64,000 nt of DNA, from NCBI RefSeq assembly GCF_000304315.1, contig NC_018485.1:838501-902500 (forward strand). Reading direction: 5' to 3'. The notes below the pieces were generated by a model. The model was not told where the DNA came from. It searched no databases and worked only from the letters and a program-made list of their open reading frames with translations. Both the position numbers and the translations under genes were made by a program. Shown piece by piece: positions 44,737 to 52,483 of the stretch (its first letter is position 1; each line of letters opens with the position of its first letter). Source of the DNA: Methylocystis sp. SC2 (GTDB taxonomy: Bacteria > Pseudomonadota > Alphaproteobacteria > Rhizobiales > Beijerinckiaceae).

Positions 44737-45852
44737 CTAGCCTCCGATATTCAGCTCCTTCGCCAGCGCCTCGATGCGGGCGACGTCATCTTGCTTGCTG
44801 GCGAGCGCCTTGCGCGCCTCGGTCACGGCCTTTTTGGCCTTTTCGGTCTCGGCGAGGACGCTATAGGCGCGAATCAGCTTTAGCCATCCCTCGACGTCGT
44901 CGCCCTTGGATTCGAGCCGCGAGGCGAGGCGATCCACCATGCCGCGGATCATCGCCTGACGCTGATCGGCGGGCATCGCCGCGATCGCTTTGCCTTGCTC
45001 GCTGGACGGCCCGCGCGCGACGACCGGCGGATTCGCCTCGCCGCGCAAAATGGCGAGCTGGGCGTTGACGGCCTTCAGATAAGCGGCGTCGGCCGGCGCG
45101 TCAGCGGCCATCTTGGAAAAGATTGCGATCGCCTTGTCCTTCTCGCCGGCCTGCGCCGCGGCGAGTCCAAGATAATACTGCGCCTCCGGCGCCGCCGGGT
45201 CGAGCGCGAGCGCCGCCTCGAAATCCTTCTTGGCTTGCGGCGTCACCACGCCTTGGGCGACGACGACGCGCGCTTCTCCGAGCGCCGCATGCCGCGTTGC
45301 GGTTGCGCCCAAAAGTCGCAGCGCTTCCGAATAGGCGTGGACGGCGTCTTCGCCGCGCCCCGTGCGCAGCAAATATGGCGCGATGACTTCGAAGCCGCGG
45401 CCGTCTTCTGGATGCGCGCGCAAATGCTGTTCGATGCGCGCGACGGCGCCGGAGAGGTCATTGCGGTCCGGCGCAGAGTCGAGCCGGGCCGTCAGCGGCA
45501 TGTCCGGCATGTCGGAATGGCCAAGCCGCGCATAAAGCGTCAGCGCGACGGCGGGGATGACCACGATGGCCGCGAGCGCCGCGGCGAACGCGCGTTTGCG
45601 CGAGCCGACGACCCGCGCCTTTGGCGCGGCTTCCGCGCGCAACAGTCGACGCGCCGCCTCGGTCTTCGCGGCTCCCGCGTCCGCCGCGTCGAGACGGCCT
45701 TCCTCGCGCTCGCGCTCGATTTCGGCGATCTGCTCCTCGAAGAAGGCGACGTCGGCGGCGCTGTCATCCTGCGCCCCGTTGCGCATGGCGAGCGGCGCCA
45801 GCACCGCCATCACCGCGGCGCCGGTCAGCAAGGCGAAGATAAGCCAGATCAT
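44737..45852 (-). CDS. ccmI: Cytochrome c biogenesis protein CcmI (CycH)
   Basis: 371 residues. Two membrane helices (about 2-20 and 95-112) bracket a cytoplasmic, Glu/Arg-rich coiled segment (FFEEQIAEIEREREEGRLDAADAGAAKTEAARRLL), followed by a periplasmic TPR region (about 130-330). It chaperones apocytochrome c, binding its C-terminus, and presents it to the CcmF/CcmH ligation complex. First gene of the ccmIEFH locus; the divergent ATPase gene begins 91 bp away. Confidence 0.92.
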   Translation of the reverse strand: MIWLIFALLTGAAVMAVLAPLAMRNGAQDDSAADVAFFEEQIAEIEREREEGRLDAADAGAAKTEAARRLLRAEAAPKARVVGSRKRAFAAALAAIVVIPAVALTLYARLGHSDMPDMPLTARLDSAPDRNDLSGAVARIEQHLRAHPEDGRGFEVIAPYLLRTGRGEDAVHAYSEALRLLGATATRHAALGEARVVVAQGVVTPQAKKDFEAALALDPAAPEAQYYLGLAAAQAGEKDKAIAIFSKMAADAPADAAYLKAVNAQLAILRGEANPPVVARGPSSEQGKAIAAMPADQRQAMIRGMVDRLASRLESKGDDVEGWLKLIRAYSVLAETEKAKKAVTEARKALASKQDDVARIEALAKELNIGG

Positions 45853-45942
45853 GCCCGCTCTTTAAGGCTTTGCGCTCCCTATTGGAAGGGCGGCCATTGC
45901 CCGTTCGCGCCCGTCCATCGATATTGCCGCCAGGGAGGCGGT

Positions 45943-47097
45943 GTGATCACGCGGCTCGCGATTTCCGGCTATCGATCCATTCGCGATCTGGTCCTTGCGC
46001 CGGGGCGCCTCACGATCGTGACTGGCGCCAATGGCGCCGGCAAGTCCAGCCTGTACCGCGCGCTGCGACTTCTCGCCGATGTCGCGCAGGGGCGCATCAT
46101 CCAGTCCCTCGCCCGGGAGGGCGGACTAAATTCGACGCTTTGGGCTGGGCCCGAGAAATTCTCCCGCGCCATGAAAGCGGGCGAGACTCCGATAGAGCCG
46201 TTGGCGCGCCAATCGCGAAAGGCGCTGAAGCTCGGCTTCGCCGCGAAAACCAATGGTTATGCGATCGACCTCGGCCCAACTTCCAATGCGACGAAGGCCT
46301 TCCCGCTCGATCCGCAGATCAAGCTCGAGGCGCAATGGACCGGAGAACATCTCGGCCTTGCTAATCTTTTCGCCGAGCGACGCGGACCGAGCGTCCGCAT
46401 TCGCGCGGAAAGTGGCGAATGGCGGCAGGCCGCGGCTTCGCTCGCCGGCGTCGACAGCATGATGACGCACTGCGCCGACCTGCGCGACGCCCATGATCTC
46501 TCGATCTTGCGCGAGACGGTGCGGCGCTGGCGCTTCTATGACAATTTGCGCGCCGACCGCGAGGCCCCGGCCCGACGCCCGCAGATCGGCACCTTCACCC
46601 CCGCGCTCGCTGACGACGGCGCAGACCTCGCGGCGGCGCTCGCAACCATTCTGGAAATTGGCGACGCGGACGGCCTGGCAGGGACGATCGACGACGCCTT
46701 TCCATCCAGCACGATCGATATTTCGGCGTCGGACGGTTACGTCGAGACGCTGATGCGCCAGCACGGTTTGCTCCGGCCGCTACACGCCGCGGAGCTCTCG
46801 GAAGGCACGCTGCGCTATCTGCTGCTCGTCGCGGCGCTGCTGACGCCGCGCCCGCCGCCGCTGATGGTGTTCAACGAACCTGAAGCGAGCCTCCATCCCA
46901 ATCTCATTGGCGCGCTGGCGCGGCTCATGCGCAGGGTCTCCAACGAGACGCAGCTGTTCGTCGTGTCGCACTCGGCCCTACTGGTCTCGGAACTGAGAAA
47001 AGACGATTGTTGCGTCGAAATCGCGCTGGAGAAGCGTCTGGGCGAGACGCTCGCGCCGGAGCATGAGTCGCCAAAATGGCGCTGGCCGTCACGGTAG
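45943..47097 (+). CDS. RecF/SMC-like AAA ATPase (AAA_21)
   Basis: 384 residues from the GTG at 45943, which is preceded by GGGAGGCG; the open frame further upstream is antisense to ccmI. The N-terminus is ITRLAISGYRSIRDLVLAPG with Walker A VTGANGAGKSSLYRAL, and the C-terminal half has LSEGTLRYLLLVAALL (signature-like), MVFNEPEASLHPNLIGALA (Walker B) and FVVSHSALLV (H-loop). This is the stand-alone RecF-like group related to the ATPases of OLD and several defence systems. No TOPRIM or nuclease domain is fused and no effector gene is evident next to it, so function is unknown. Confidence 0.82.
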   Translation: MITRLAISGYRSIRDLVLAPGRLTIVTGANGAGKSSLYRALRLLADVAQGRIIQSLAREGGLNSTLWAGPEKFSRAMKAGETPIEPLARQSRKALKLGFAAKTNGYAIDLGPTSNATKAFPLDPQIKLEAQWTGEHLGLANLFAERRGPSVRIRAESGEWRQAAASLAGVDSMMTHCADLRDAHDLSILRETVRRWRFYDNLRADREAPARRPQIGTFTPALADDGADLAAALATILEIGDADGLAGTIDDAFPSSTIDISASDGYVETLMRQHGLLRPLHAAELSEGTLRYLLLVAALLTPRPPPLMVFNEPEASLHPNLIGALARLMRRVSNETQLFVVSHSALLVSELRKDDCCVEIALEKRLGETLAPEHESPKWRWPSR

Positions 47098-47168
47098 CGC
47101 TTGACTGGCGCGCCGCCGGATTGAACTTGGCTGGACCCGCATGCAAGACTAAACGTTCCGAGACCGTC

Positions 47169-47651
47169 ATGATCTTTATCTTTGACCCGCCCTCGATCGA
47201 ACAGCTTTCCAATGTGATCTCGCAGGTCACCGGCCCCGCATTTCTGCTCGCAGCGGAAGCGCAGCTCTTGTCCGTCCTCGTTTCGCGATTGGACCGCATC
47301 GTCGATCGTTCGAGAATCATCGCTCAGGGGGGCGACGATAAAGAGGCGCACGCTCATCTGAAAGCAGAACTGCCGATCCTCAAACAGCGCGGCATGCTGA
47401 TGCATTACGCCATTTACTGGGGCGTGGCGAGCTGCATCGTGACGAGCGTTCTCGTCATCGTCAGCTTCGGGGCGGCCTACCTGCATATGCGCCACGAGTA
47501 TGGCGCGGGATTGCTGTTCGCTGTGGCGATGGCGCTCTTCACCGCCGCGCTGATCGCCTTCGCGAGAGAATTGCAGCTTGGATATCTGGAGATCGGCATC
47601 GGCGCTAAGCCGCCCCAAACACCCGCGCGAAAATCGTATCCACATGTTTGA
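47169..47651 (+). CDS. DUF2721 membrane protein
   Basis: 160 residues from the ATG at 47169 (MIFIFDPPSIEQLSNVISQVTGPAFLL). Three membrane helices are visible (about 20-35, 85-110, 118-140), with a conserved RLDRIVDRSRIIA amphipathic segment after the first. DUF2721 proteins are of unknown function. The 3' end overlaps the 3' end of purB by 47 bp on the opposite strand, so its last 15 codons are also antisense purB codons. Confidence 0.75.
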   Translation: MIFIFDPPSIEQLSNVISQVTGPAFLLAAEAQLLSVLVSRLDRIVDRSRIIAQGGDDKEAHAHLKAELPILKQRGMLMHYAIYWGVASCIVTSVLVIVSFGAAYLHMRHEYGAGLLFAVAMALFTAALIAFARELQLGYLEIGIGAKPPQTPARKSYPHV

Positions 47652-48945
47652 AGTGGTACGAGAGGTCGAACAGCGCGTCCAATTCCGCCGGCGATAGTTT
47701 CGCGCTTACGTCCTTGTCCTGCCCGAGCAGCGCGCGGAAATCGCCCTCCAAATTTTCTTGCGACGGGCGTCCTTCGAACGCCCTATGCCAGACCGGCATG
47801 GCGTTCCGTTGCACCGTCGCATAGGCGTCTTCGCGCGACACGCCTTTCTGAGTCAACGCCAGAAGCACGCGCTGCGAATGGATGAGGCCGCCGAGCTTTT
47901 CTAAATTCTTGCGCATGTTTTCCGGATAGACGACGAGATTGTCGATCACGCCCGTCAGGCGCGCCAGCGCGAAGTCCAACGTCACCGTCGCATCGGGACC
48001 GATCATGCGCTCGACGGAAGAATGCGAAATATCGCGCTCGTGCCACAGCGCGACGTTTTCCATCGCGGGGATGGCCATGCCGCGCACGAGGCGCGCAAGG
48101 CCGGTCAGATTTTCGGTCAGCACCGGATTGCGCTTATGCGGCATGGCGGACGAGCCCTTCTGGCCCGCCGAAAAATACTCCTCCGCCTCAAGCACTTCGG
48201 TGCGCTGGAGATGGCGGATTTCGATGGCGAGCCGTTCGACCGACGACGCCACGACGGCGAGCGTCGCAAAATACGCCGCATGGCGGTCGCGCGGAATGAT
48301 TTGCGTCGAGATCGGCTCGGGCGTCAGCCCCATCTTATGCGCCACATAGTCTTCGACGCGCGGATCGATATTGGCGAAAGTGCCGACCGCGCCCGAGATC
48401 GCGCAGGTCGAAATTTCCCGGCGCGCCTGGACCAGCCGTTCGCGCGCGCGAGTGAATTCGGCGTAAGCCTGGGCCAGTTTCAGCCCGAAGGTCGTCGGCT
48501 CGGCGTGAATGCCGTGCGAGCGGCCGATGGTGGGCGTGTATTTATGCTCATAGGCGCGGGTCTTGAGCGCCGCGAGCAGCGCGTCGACGTCGGCGATCAG
48601 GAGATCCGCGGCGCGCGACAATTGCACGGCGAGACAGGTGTCGAGCACGTCGGAAGACGTCATGCCCTGATGCACGAAGCGCGACTCGGCGCCGATGAAT
48701 TCGGCGAGATGGGTCAAAAAGGCGATCACGTCATGCTTTGTCACCCGTTCGATCTCGTCGATGCGCGCGACGTCGAAGGTGACGAAATCCGCTTTGTCCC
48801 AGATCGCCTTGGCGCTCTCCCTCGGGATGACGCCGATCTCGGCGAGCGCGTCGCAGGCGTAGGCCTCGATCTCGAACCAGATGCGAAACCTGGTCTGCGG
48901 CTCCCAAATGACGGTCATCTCGGGTCTGGAATAGCGGGGGATCAT
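47605..48945 (-). CDS. purB: Adenylosuccinate lyase
   Basis: 446 residues from the ATG at 48945 (MIPRYSRPEMTVIW); the open frame extends 25 codons further without conservation. Fumarase/aspartase superfamily: GMTSSDVLDTCLAVQL, SHGIHAEPTTFGLKLA with the general acid histidine, and the signature GSSAMPHKRNPVLTENL with the mobile catalytic serine. It cleaves SAICAR and adenylosuccinate in purine synthesis. purH is also in the window but 12 kb away. The gene tail overlaps DUF2721 by 47 bp. Confidence 0.96.
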   Translation of the reverse strand: MIPRYSRPEMTVIWEPQTRFRIWFEIEAYACDALAEIGVIPRESAKAIWDKADFVTFDVARIDEIERVTKHDVIAFLTHLAEFIGAESRFVHQGMTSSDVLDTCLAVQLSRAADLLIADVDALLAALKTRAYEHKYTPTIGRSHGIHAEPTTFGLKLAQAYAEFTRARERLVQARREISTCAISGAVGTFANIDPRVEDYVAHKMGLTPEPISTQIIPRDRHAAYFATLAVVASSVERLAIEIRHLQRTEVLEAEEYFSAGQKGSSAMPHKRNPVLTENLTGLARLVRGMAIPAMENVALWHERDISHSSVERMIGPDATVTLDFALARLTGVIDNLVVYPENMRKNLEKLGGLIHSQRVLLALTQKGVSREDAYATVQRNAMPVWHRAFEGRPSQENLEGDFRALLGQDKDVSAKLSPAELDALFDLSYHFKHVDTIFARVFGAA

Positions 48946-49156
48946 CGGCGTAAGCGTCCTTTTGGAAAAGTTCTCGGCGCAGCAGAGGCTGCGGGAAGAG
49001 GATCGTTTAGGCCCTTCCACGAGCGGAGTGAAGGGACTGGATCTCTTCGTGTCCTTCCCGTCTTTTTAATAAATGAGTTGCAAAGACATGAGTGCAGGAA
49101 ATTAGGCGCCGAAAAAGCCGCAAAGCTCGAAGATGAAGCACGCATAGGAGGCGCAC

Positions 49157-50125
49157 ATGCGCAAGATATTCGCAGCTATTCTTCTCGTTGTTCTCACCAT
49201 CGCCGCCGGGCTCGGCATCGTCTATTTTCGAAACGGCAGCTATGGCCTCAACGCCATTCTGCGGCGGGGCGCCTCTATCTGGGTCGCGGTCAACGCCCTC
49301 GACTCTCGCCTTACCCAGAGCGTGCGCTACGCTCTCGCGCATGATTTCACGCCGGAGCCGGGCGAAATCCGTTGGATGACTCGGGCGCCAGGATTCGAGA
49401 CCGCCGAAATGCCGGTTCTCGTCGCGGGAAAGGAAGCGGATCGGCTCCTTCTCGCCCGCATCGATCCGAAGCTATGGCGCTTCTCGGTTCACAGCGATCC
49501 TAGCGGCAATCGCCACCTCGATGATTGGATGCGCGATCTTCACGCGACGCTCGTCATCAATGGCAGCTATTTCGGCCAGAAGGGTGAGCCCGATACGCCC
49601 TTTCGCAGCGAAGGCGTCGATCTCGGCCCCACCGACTATGTCGGCGTCCATGGCGCTTTCGTCGTCACGCCGGGCGCCGCCCGACTCCTCGACCTCAAGG
49701 ACAAGGACTGGCGCAGCGCTTTCATCGGCGCCGACAATGCGCTCGTCTCCTATCCCTTACTGCTCGACGAAACGGGGGCGAGCCGCGCCACGCCCTCCCA
49801 ATGGCTTGCGAACCGCACCTTCCTCGGCGAGGACCGCGCCAACCGCATAATCATCGGCACGAGCGAAGATGCGCTGCTCACTCTGGAAAAGCTCGCCGCG
49901 CTGCTGCGCGCGGCGCCGCTCGATCTGAAGCTCGCGCTCAATCTCGACGGCGGCCCGGTCTCCTGTCAGGCGATCGCGCTCGGGGATTTTCGCCGCCGTC
50001 ATTGTGGATCTATGGAGGTGCAGGCCAAGGATCGCGACATTCAGCTGTTGCAGCCCCTCGTTCCGGGCGGCGACATGTGGGGCCTACCGGTCGTCCTAGC
50101 TATACGCCCCGCAACGCCTCCGTGA
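49157..50125 (+). CDS. Phosphodiester glycosidase-like (NAGPA domain) secreted protein
   Basis: 322 residues with an N-terminal membrane anchor or signal (FAAILLVVLTIAAGLGIVYF). The NAGPA/DUF2233 fold is shown by the motifs ATLVINGSYFGQKGEPDTPF (about 130-150), the central strand region and LALNLDGGPVSCQA near residue 270. The family includes the human enzyme that uncovers mannose-6-phosphate, and bacterial members that cleave phosphodiester-linked sugars in cell-surface polymers. Likely periplasmic. No neighbour points to a substrate. Confidence 0.82.
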   Translation: MRKIFAAILLVVLTIAAGLGIVYFRNGSYGLNAILRRGASIWVAVNALDSRLTQSVRYALAHDFTPEPGEIRWMTRAPGFETAEMPVLVAGKEADRLLLARIDPKLWRFSVHSDPSGNRHLDDWMRDLHATLVINGSYFGQKGEPDTPFRSEGVDLGPTDYVGVHGAFVVTPGAARLLDLKDKDWRSAFIGADNALVSYPLLLDETGASRATPSQWLANRTFLGEDRANRIIIGTSEDALLTLEKLAALLRAAPLDLKLALNLDGGPVSCQAIALGDFRRRHCGSMEVQAKDRDIQLLQPLVPGGDMWGLPVVLAIRPATPP

Positions 50126-50307
50126 TCCGCAGCGATCGGCGAGGTGGCCTCGCGCGAAGCGCCTTGGTTGAAACCGGCTAGGCACAAAGAACGCTAAGTC
50201 TGTTCGAGCACGCCATCCCCCTGGCCGAAATATTGCTGCGGATGAACAAATGTCCGCGCCGGGGTTCGCTCGCCAGCGCGCAGTATTCGGCTTTTCCGGA
50301 GAGCCTC

Positions 50308-51555
50308 ATGCAGCAGACCACCGATGTCGTCGTTCTTGGCGCCGGAATCGTCGGCGTCAGCGCCGCGCTGCATCTGCAGGCGCGCGGCCGCGAGGTCGCG
50401 CTCATCGATCGTGCCGGCGCCCCAGGACAGGAGACGAGCTTCGGCAACGCGGGACTGATCGAACGCTCCTCGCTCATTCCCTATCTTTTCCCGCGAGACC
50501 CGGCGAAGCTCATCAAATATGCGCTGAACCTCCTGCCCGAGGCGCATTATCATTTGTCCGCCCTGCCGGCGGTGGGGCCGTGGCTGTTGCGCTATTGGCG
50601 CGAGAGCGCGCCTGAGCGGGTGCAGCGGAACATCGAAGCGCGGCGCCCGCTGATCGAACACAGCCTGAGCGAGCATGAGGCGCTGATCCAGCAGGCAGGC
50701 GCCGGCGAACTGCTGCGCAGGACCGGCTGGATCAAGCTGCATCGCAGCAAAGAGACTCTCGCCGCCGGCCTCGCCGACGCCGAGCGGCTGCGCGCCTATG
50801 GCTTACATATTGACACGCTCGACGCCGCCGGAGTCGCTTCGCTGGAGCCCGATCTCGCCCCGATCATGGGCGGCATCCATTACCTTGACACCGCCGCGAT
50901 CATCGATCCCGCCGCTCTCTCGAAAGCCTATGCAGATCTGTTCGTCTCGCGCGGCGGGCGATTGCTCGCCGGAGACGCGCGCAGCCTTTCACAGGAGCCG
51001 GACGGGCGCTGGCGCGTCGAGGCCGCGCCAGGGCCGCTCGTCGCGGGCGCCGCGGTCGTGACGCTCGGCCCCTGGTCGGATTTTGTTTATGGGCCGCTCG
51101 GCTATCGCATTCCGCTCGGCTGGAAGCGCGGCTACCACATGCATTACGCGGCGAAGGACGGCGCAACGCTCAATCATCCGATCCTGGACGCCGACGTCGG
51201 TTATCTTTTGGCGCCGATGCGGCGCGGCGTCAGGCTGACGAGCGGGGCCGAATTCGCCCGCCGCGACGCGCCGCCGACGCCGGTGCAGATCGAGGTTTGC
51301 GAACCGACCGCCCGCCGATTGTTTCCGCTGGCGGAGCGGCTGGACCCCGACCCCTGGCGCGGCGCCCGGCCCTGCCTGCCGGACATGCTGCCGATCATCG
51401 GTCCGGCGCCGCGTCATCGCGGCCTGTGGTTCGATTTCGGCCATGCGCATCATGGGCTGACGCTCGGGCCGGTTTCCGGCCGGCTCCTCGCCGATATGAT
51501 GACGGGCGAACAGCCCTTCATCGATCCCGCGCCCTATCGAGCCGACCGCTTCTGA
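50308..51555 (+). CDS. FAD-dependent oxidoreductase, D-amino-acid dehydrogenase (DadA) type
   Basis: 415 residues from the ATG at 50308. DAO-family flavoprotein: dinucleotide-binding TDVVVLGAGIVGVSAALHLQARG, ETSFGNAGLIERSSLIPYLFPRD typical of DadA, and the C-terminal CLPDMLPIIGPAPRHRGLWFDFGHAHHGLTLGP. It probably deaminates D-amino acids, passing electrons to the quinone pool; the exact substrate is uncertain. An in-frame ATG at 50233 would add 25 residues without family character. Confidence 0.87.
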   Translation: MQQTTDVVVLGAGIVGVSAALHLQARGREVALIDRAGAPGQETSFGNAGLIERSSLIPYLFPRDPAKLIKYALNLLPEAHYHLSALPAVGPWLLRYWRESAPERVQRNIEARRPLIEHSLSEHEALIQQAGAGELLRRTGWIKLHRSKETLAAGLADAERLRAYGLHIDTLDAAGVASLEPDLAPIMGGIHYLDTAAIIDPAALSKAYADLFVSRGGRLLAGDARSLSQEPDGRWRVEAAPGPLVAGAAVVTLGPWSDFVYGPLGYRIPLGWKRGYHMHYAAKDGATLNHPILDADVGYLLAPMRRGVRLTSGAEFARRDAPPTPVQIEVCEPTARRLFPLAERLDPDPWRGARPCLPDMLPIIGPAPRHRGLWFDFGHAHHGLTLGPVSGRLLADMMTGEQPFIDPAPYRADRF

Positions 51556-51589
51556 TCTTGCGCCGACGCCTTTGTGAGAGGCTGTGCGC

Positions 51590-51997
51590 CTATTCGGCGC
51601 CGACGAGCCTTAAGGCGCGATCCAGAACCCGCACGACGCGCGCCAGATCATGGCCGCGCCGGAGCACGAGTCCTGTCGCCGCGATGACCGAATAGGCGCC
51701 CTGCCGACGCGCCAGCGCCGGGTCCTTTTCGATTCGATAGAGCGGCGCCTCGCTCGCGCGCCGGAAAATCGAGAACACGGCCTTCGCCGGCGTGAAGTCG
51801 ATGGCGTAGTCGCGCCATTCCCCCTGCGCGACTTTCGCGCCGTAAAGATTGAAGATGACGTTGAGCTCCAGGCGGCTGAACGAGACCGGCGCGCGCTTGT
51901 CTCCCCGAGCGCCCGACGCCGCGTCCGGCGAAGCGCCGTTCACGACGACGAGCGCGGGTCGAACCCGGCTGGGCTCCGTCGTCTCCGACTCCGCCAT
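51590..51997 (-). CDS. DUF2794 family protein
   Basis: 135 residues from the ATG at 51997 (MAESETTEPSRVRPALVVV); upstream frame is open but not convincing. After a variable N-terminus the conserved domain reads VSFSRLELNVIFNLYGAKVAQGEWRDYAIDF, then TPAKAVFSIFRRASEAPLYRIEKDP and GLVLRRGHDLARVVRVLDRALRLV. DUF2794 is restricted to Alphaproteobacteria and uncharacterised. Its 3' end converges on the DadA-like gene. Confidence 0.82.
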   Translation of the reverse strand: MAESETTEPSRVRPALVVVNGASPDAASGARGDKRAPVSFSRLELNVIFNLYGAKVAQGEWRDYAIDFTPAKAVFSIFRRASEAPLYRIEKDPALARRQGAYSVIAATGLVLRRGHDLARVVRVLDRALRLVGAE

Positions 51998-52483
51998 GCG
52001 TCCGCTCTCCTCGATCTGTCTTAACCATGTTGGCCCGCAAGGATGCGCCGGGCAAGACTTAATGACCGGTTTACGACGAGAATCTTCGTGTCTTTGCGCG
52101 CTGATAAGATTTGGCTGGGAAGAATCATACTTTCGCCGGCATGGCGCCCCTTGCCAGCCAAACGCGCCGCCCAAAATGAAGTTCATTGCCTCGACAGCTC
52201 GGGGCCACGCGTTTTCGGTTTCGTCAGCCCCCCAGCCCCCCGAAGCGTGTGGTTCCGAGATTTAGAGGTCGTGGCGATGGTCGGGCCGGCCGGGAGTTTC
52301 GCTCCCGCGCCGGCCCGTCTAGCTTTAGCTAGTCGCCTCGTCCGCTTTTAGCGGCCCGAGGCGGCGCCCATGGCGGCGGTCCGCCGCCGCGGCTCTTGCA
52401 AAATTCCCGACAATGACGAACTCAAGATGCGCTGTCGCGCCGATCGCGACGGGCATTCTCTTTTTCTTTTCATCGGAGAGAAC
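51998..52483. other. 486-bp divergent region between DUF2794 and htpG
   Basis: No gene is supported. It holds the promoters of both flanking genes, a run of cytosines near 52230-52242 and a strong hairpin at 52282-52317 annotated separately. The hairpin stands in neither gene's 3' region, so a short transcript may end there. Confidence 0.4.
52282..52317 (+). terminator. Strong GC hairpin followed by TCTAGCTTTAG
   Basis: Outer stem CGGGCCGGC (52282-52290) with GCCGGCCCG (52309-52317) and inner stem CGGGAG with CTCCCG around a TTTCG loop form an almost perfect 36-nt hairpin. It lies between divergent promoters, about 165 bp before htpG, where an ordinary mRNA terminator is not expected. It could be an attenuator in the htpG leader or end a small RNA. 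Confidence 0.45.

Noticed and set aside
44995..45942. N-terminal extension of the RecF-like ATPase through ccmI antisense
   Set aside because: The ATPase domain begins right at the GTG 45943 with its own ribosome binding site.
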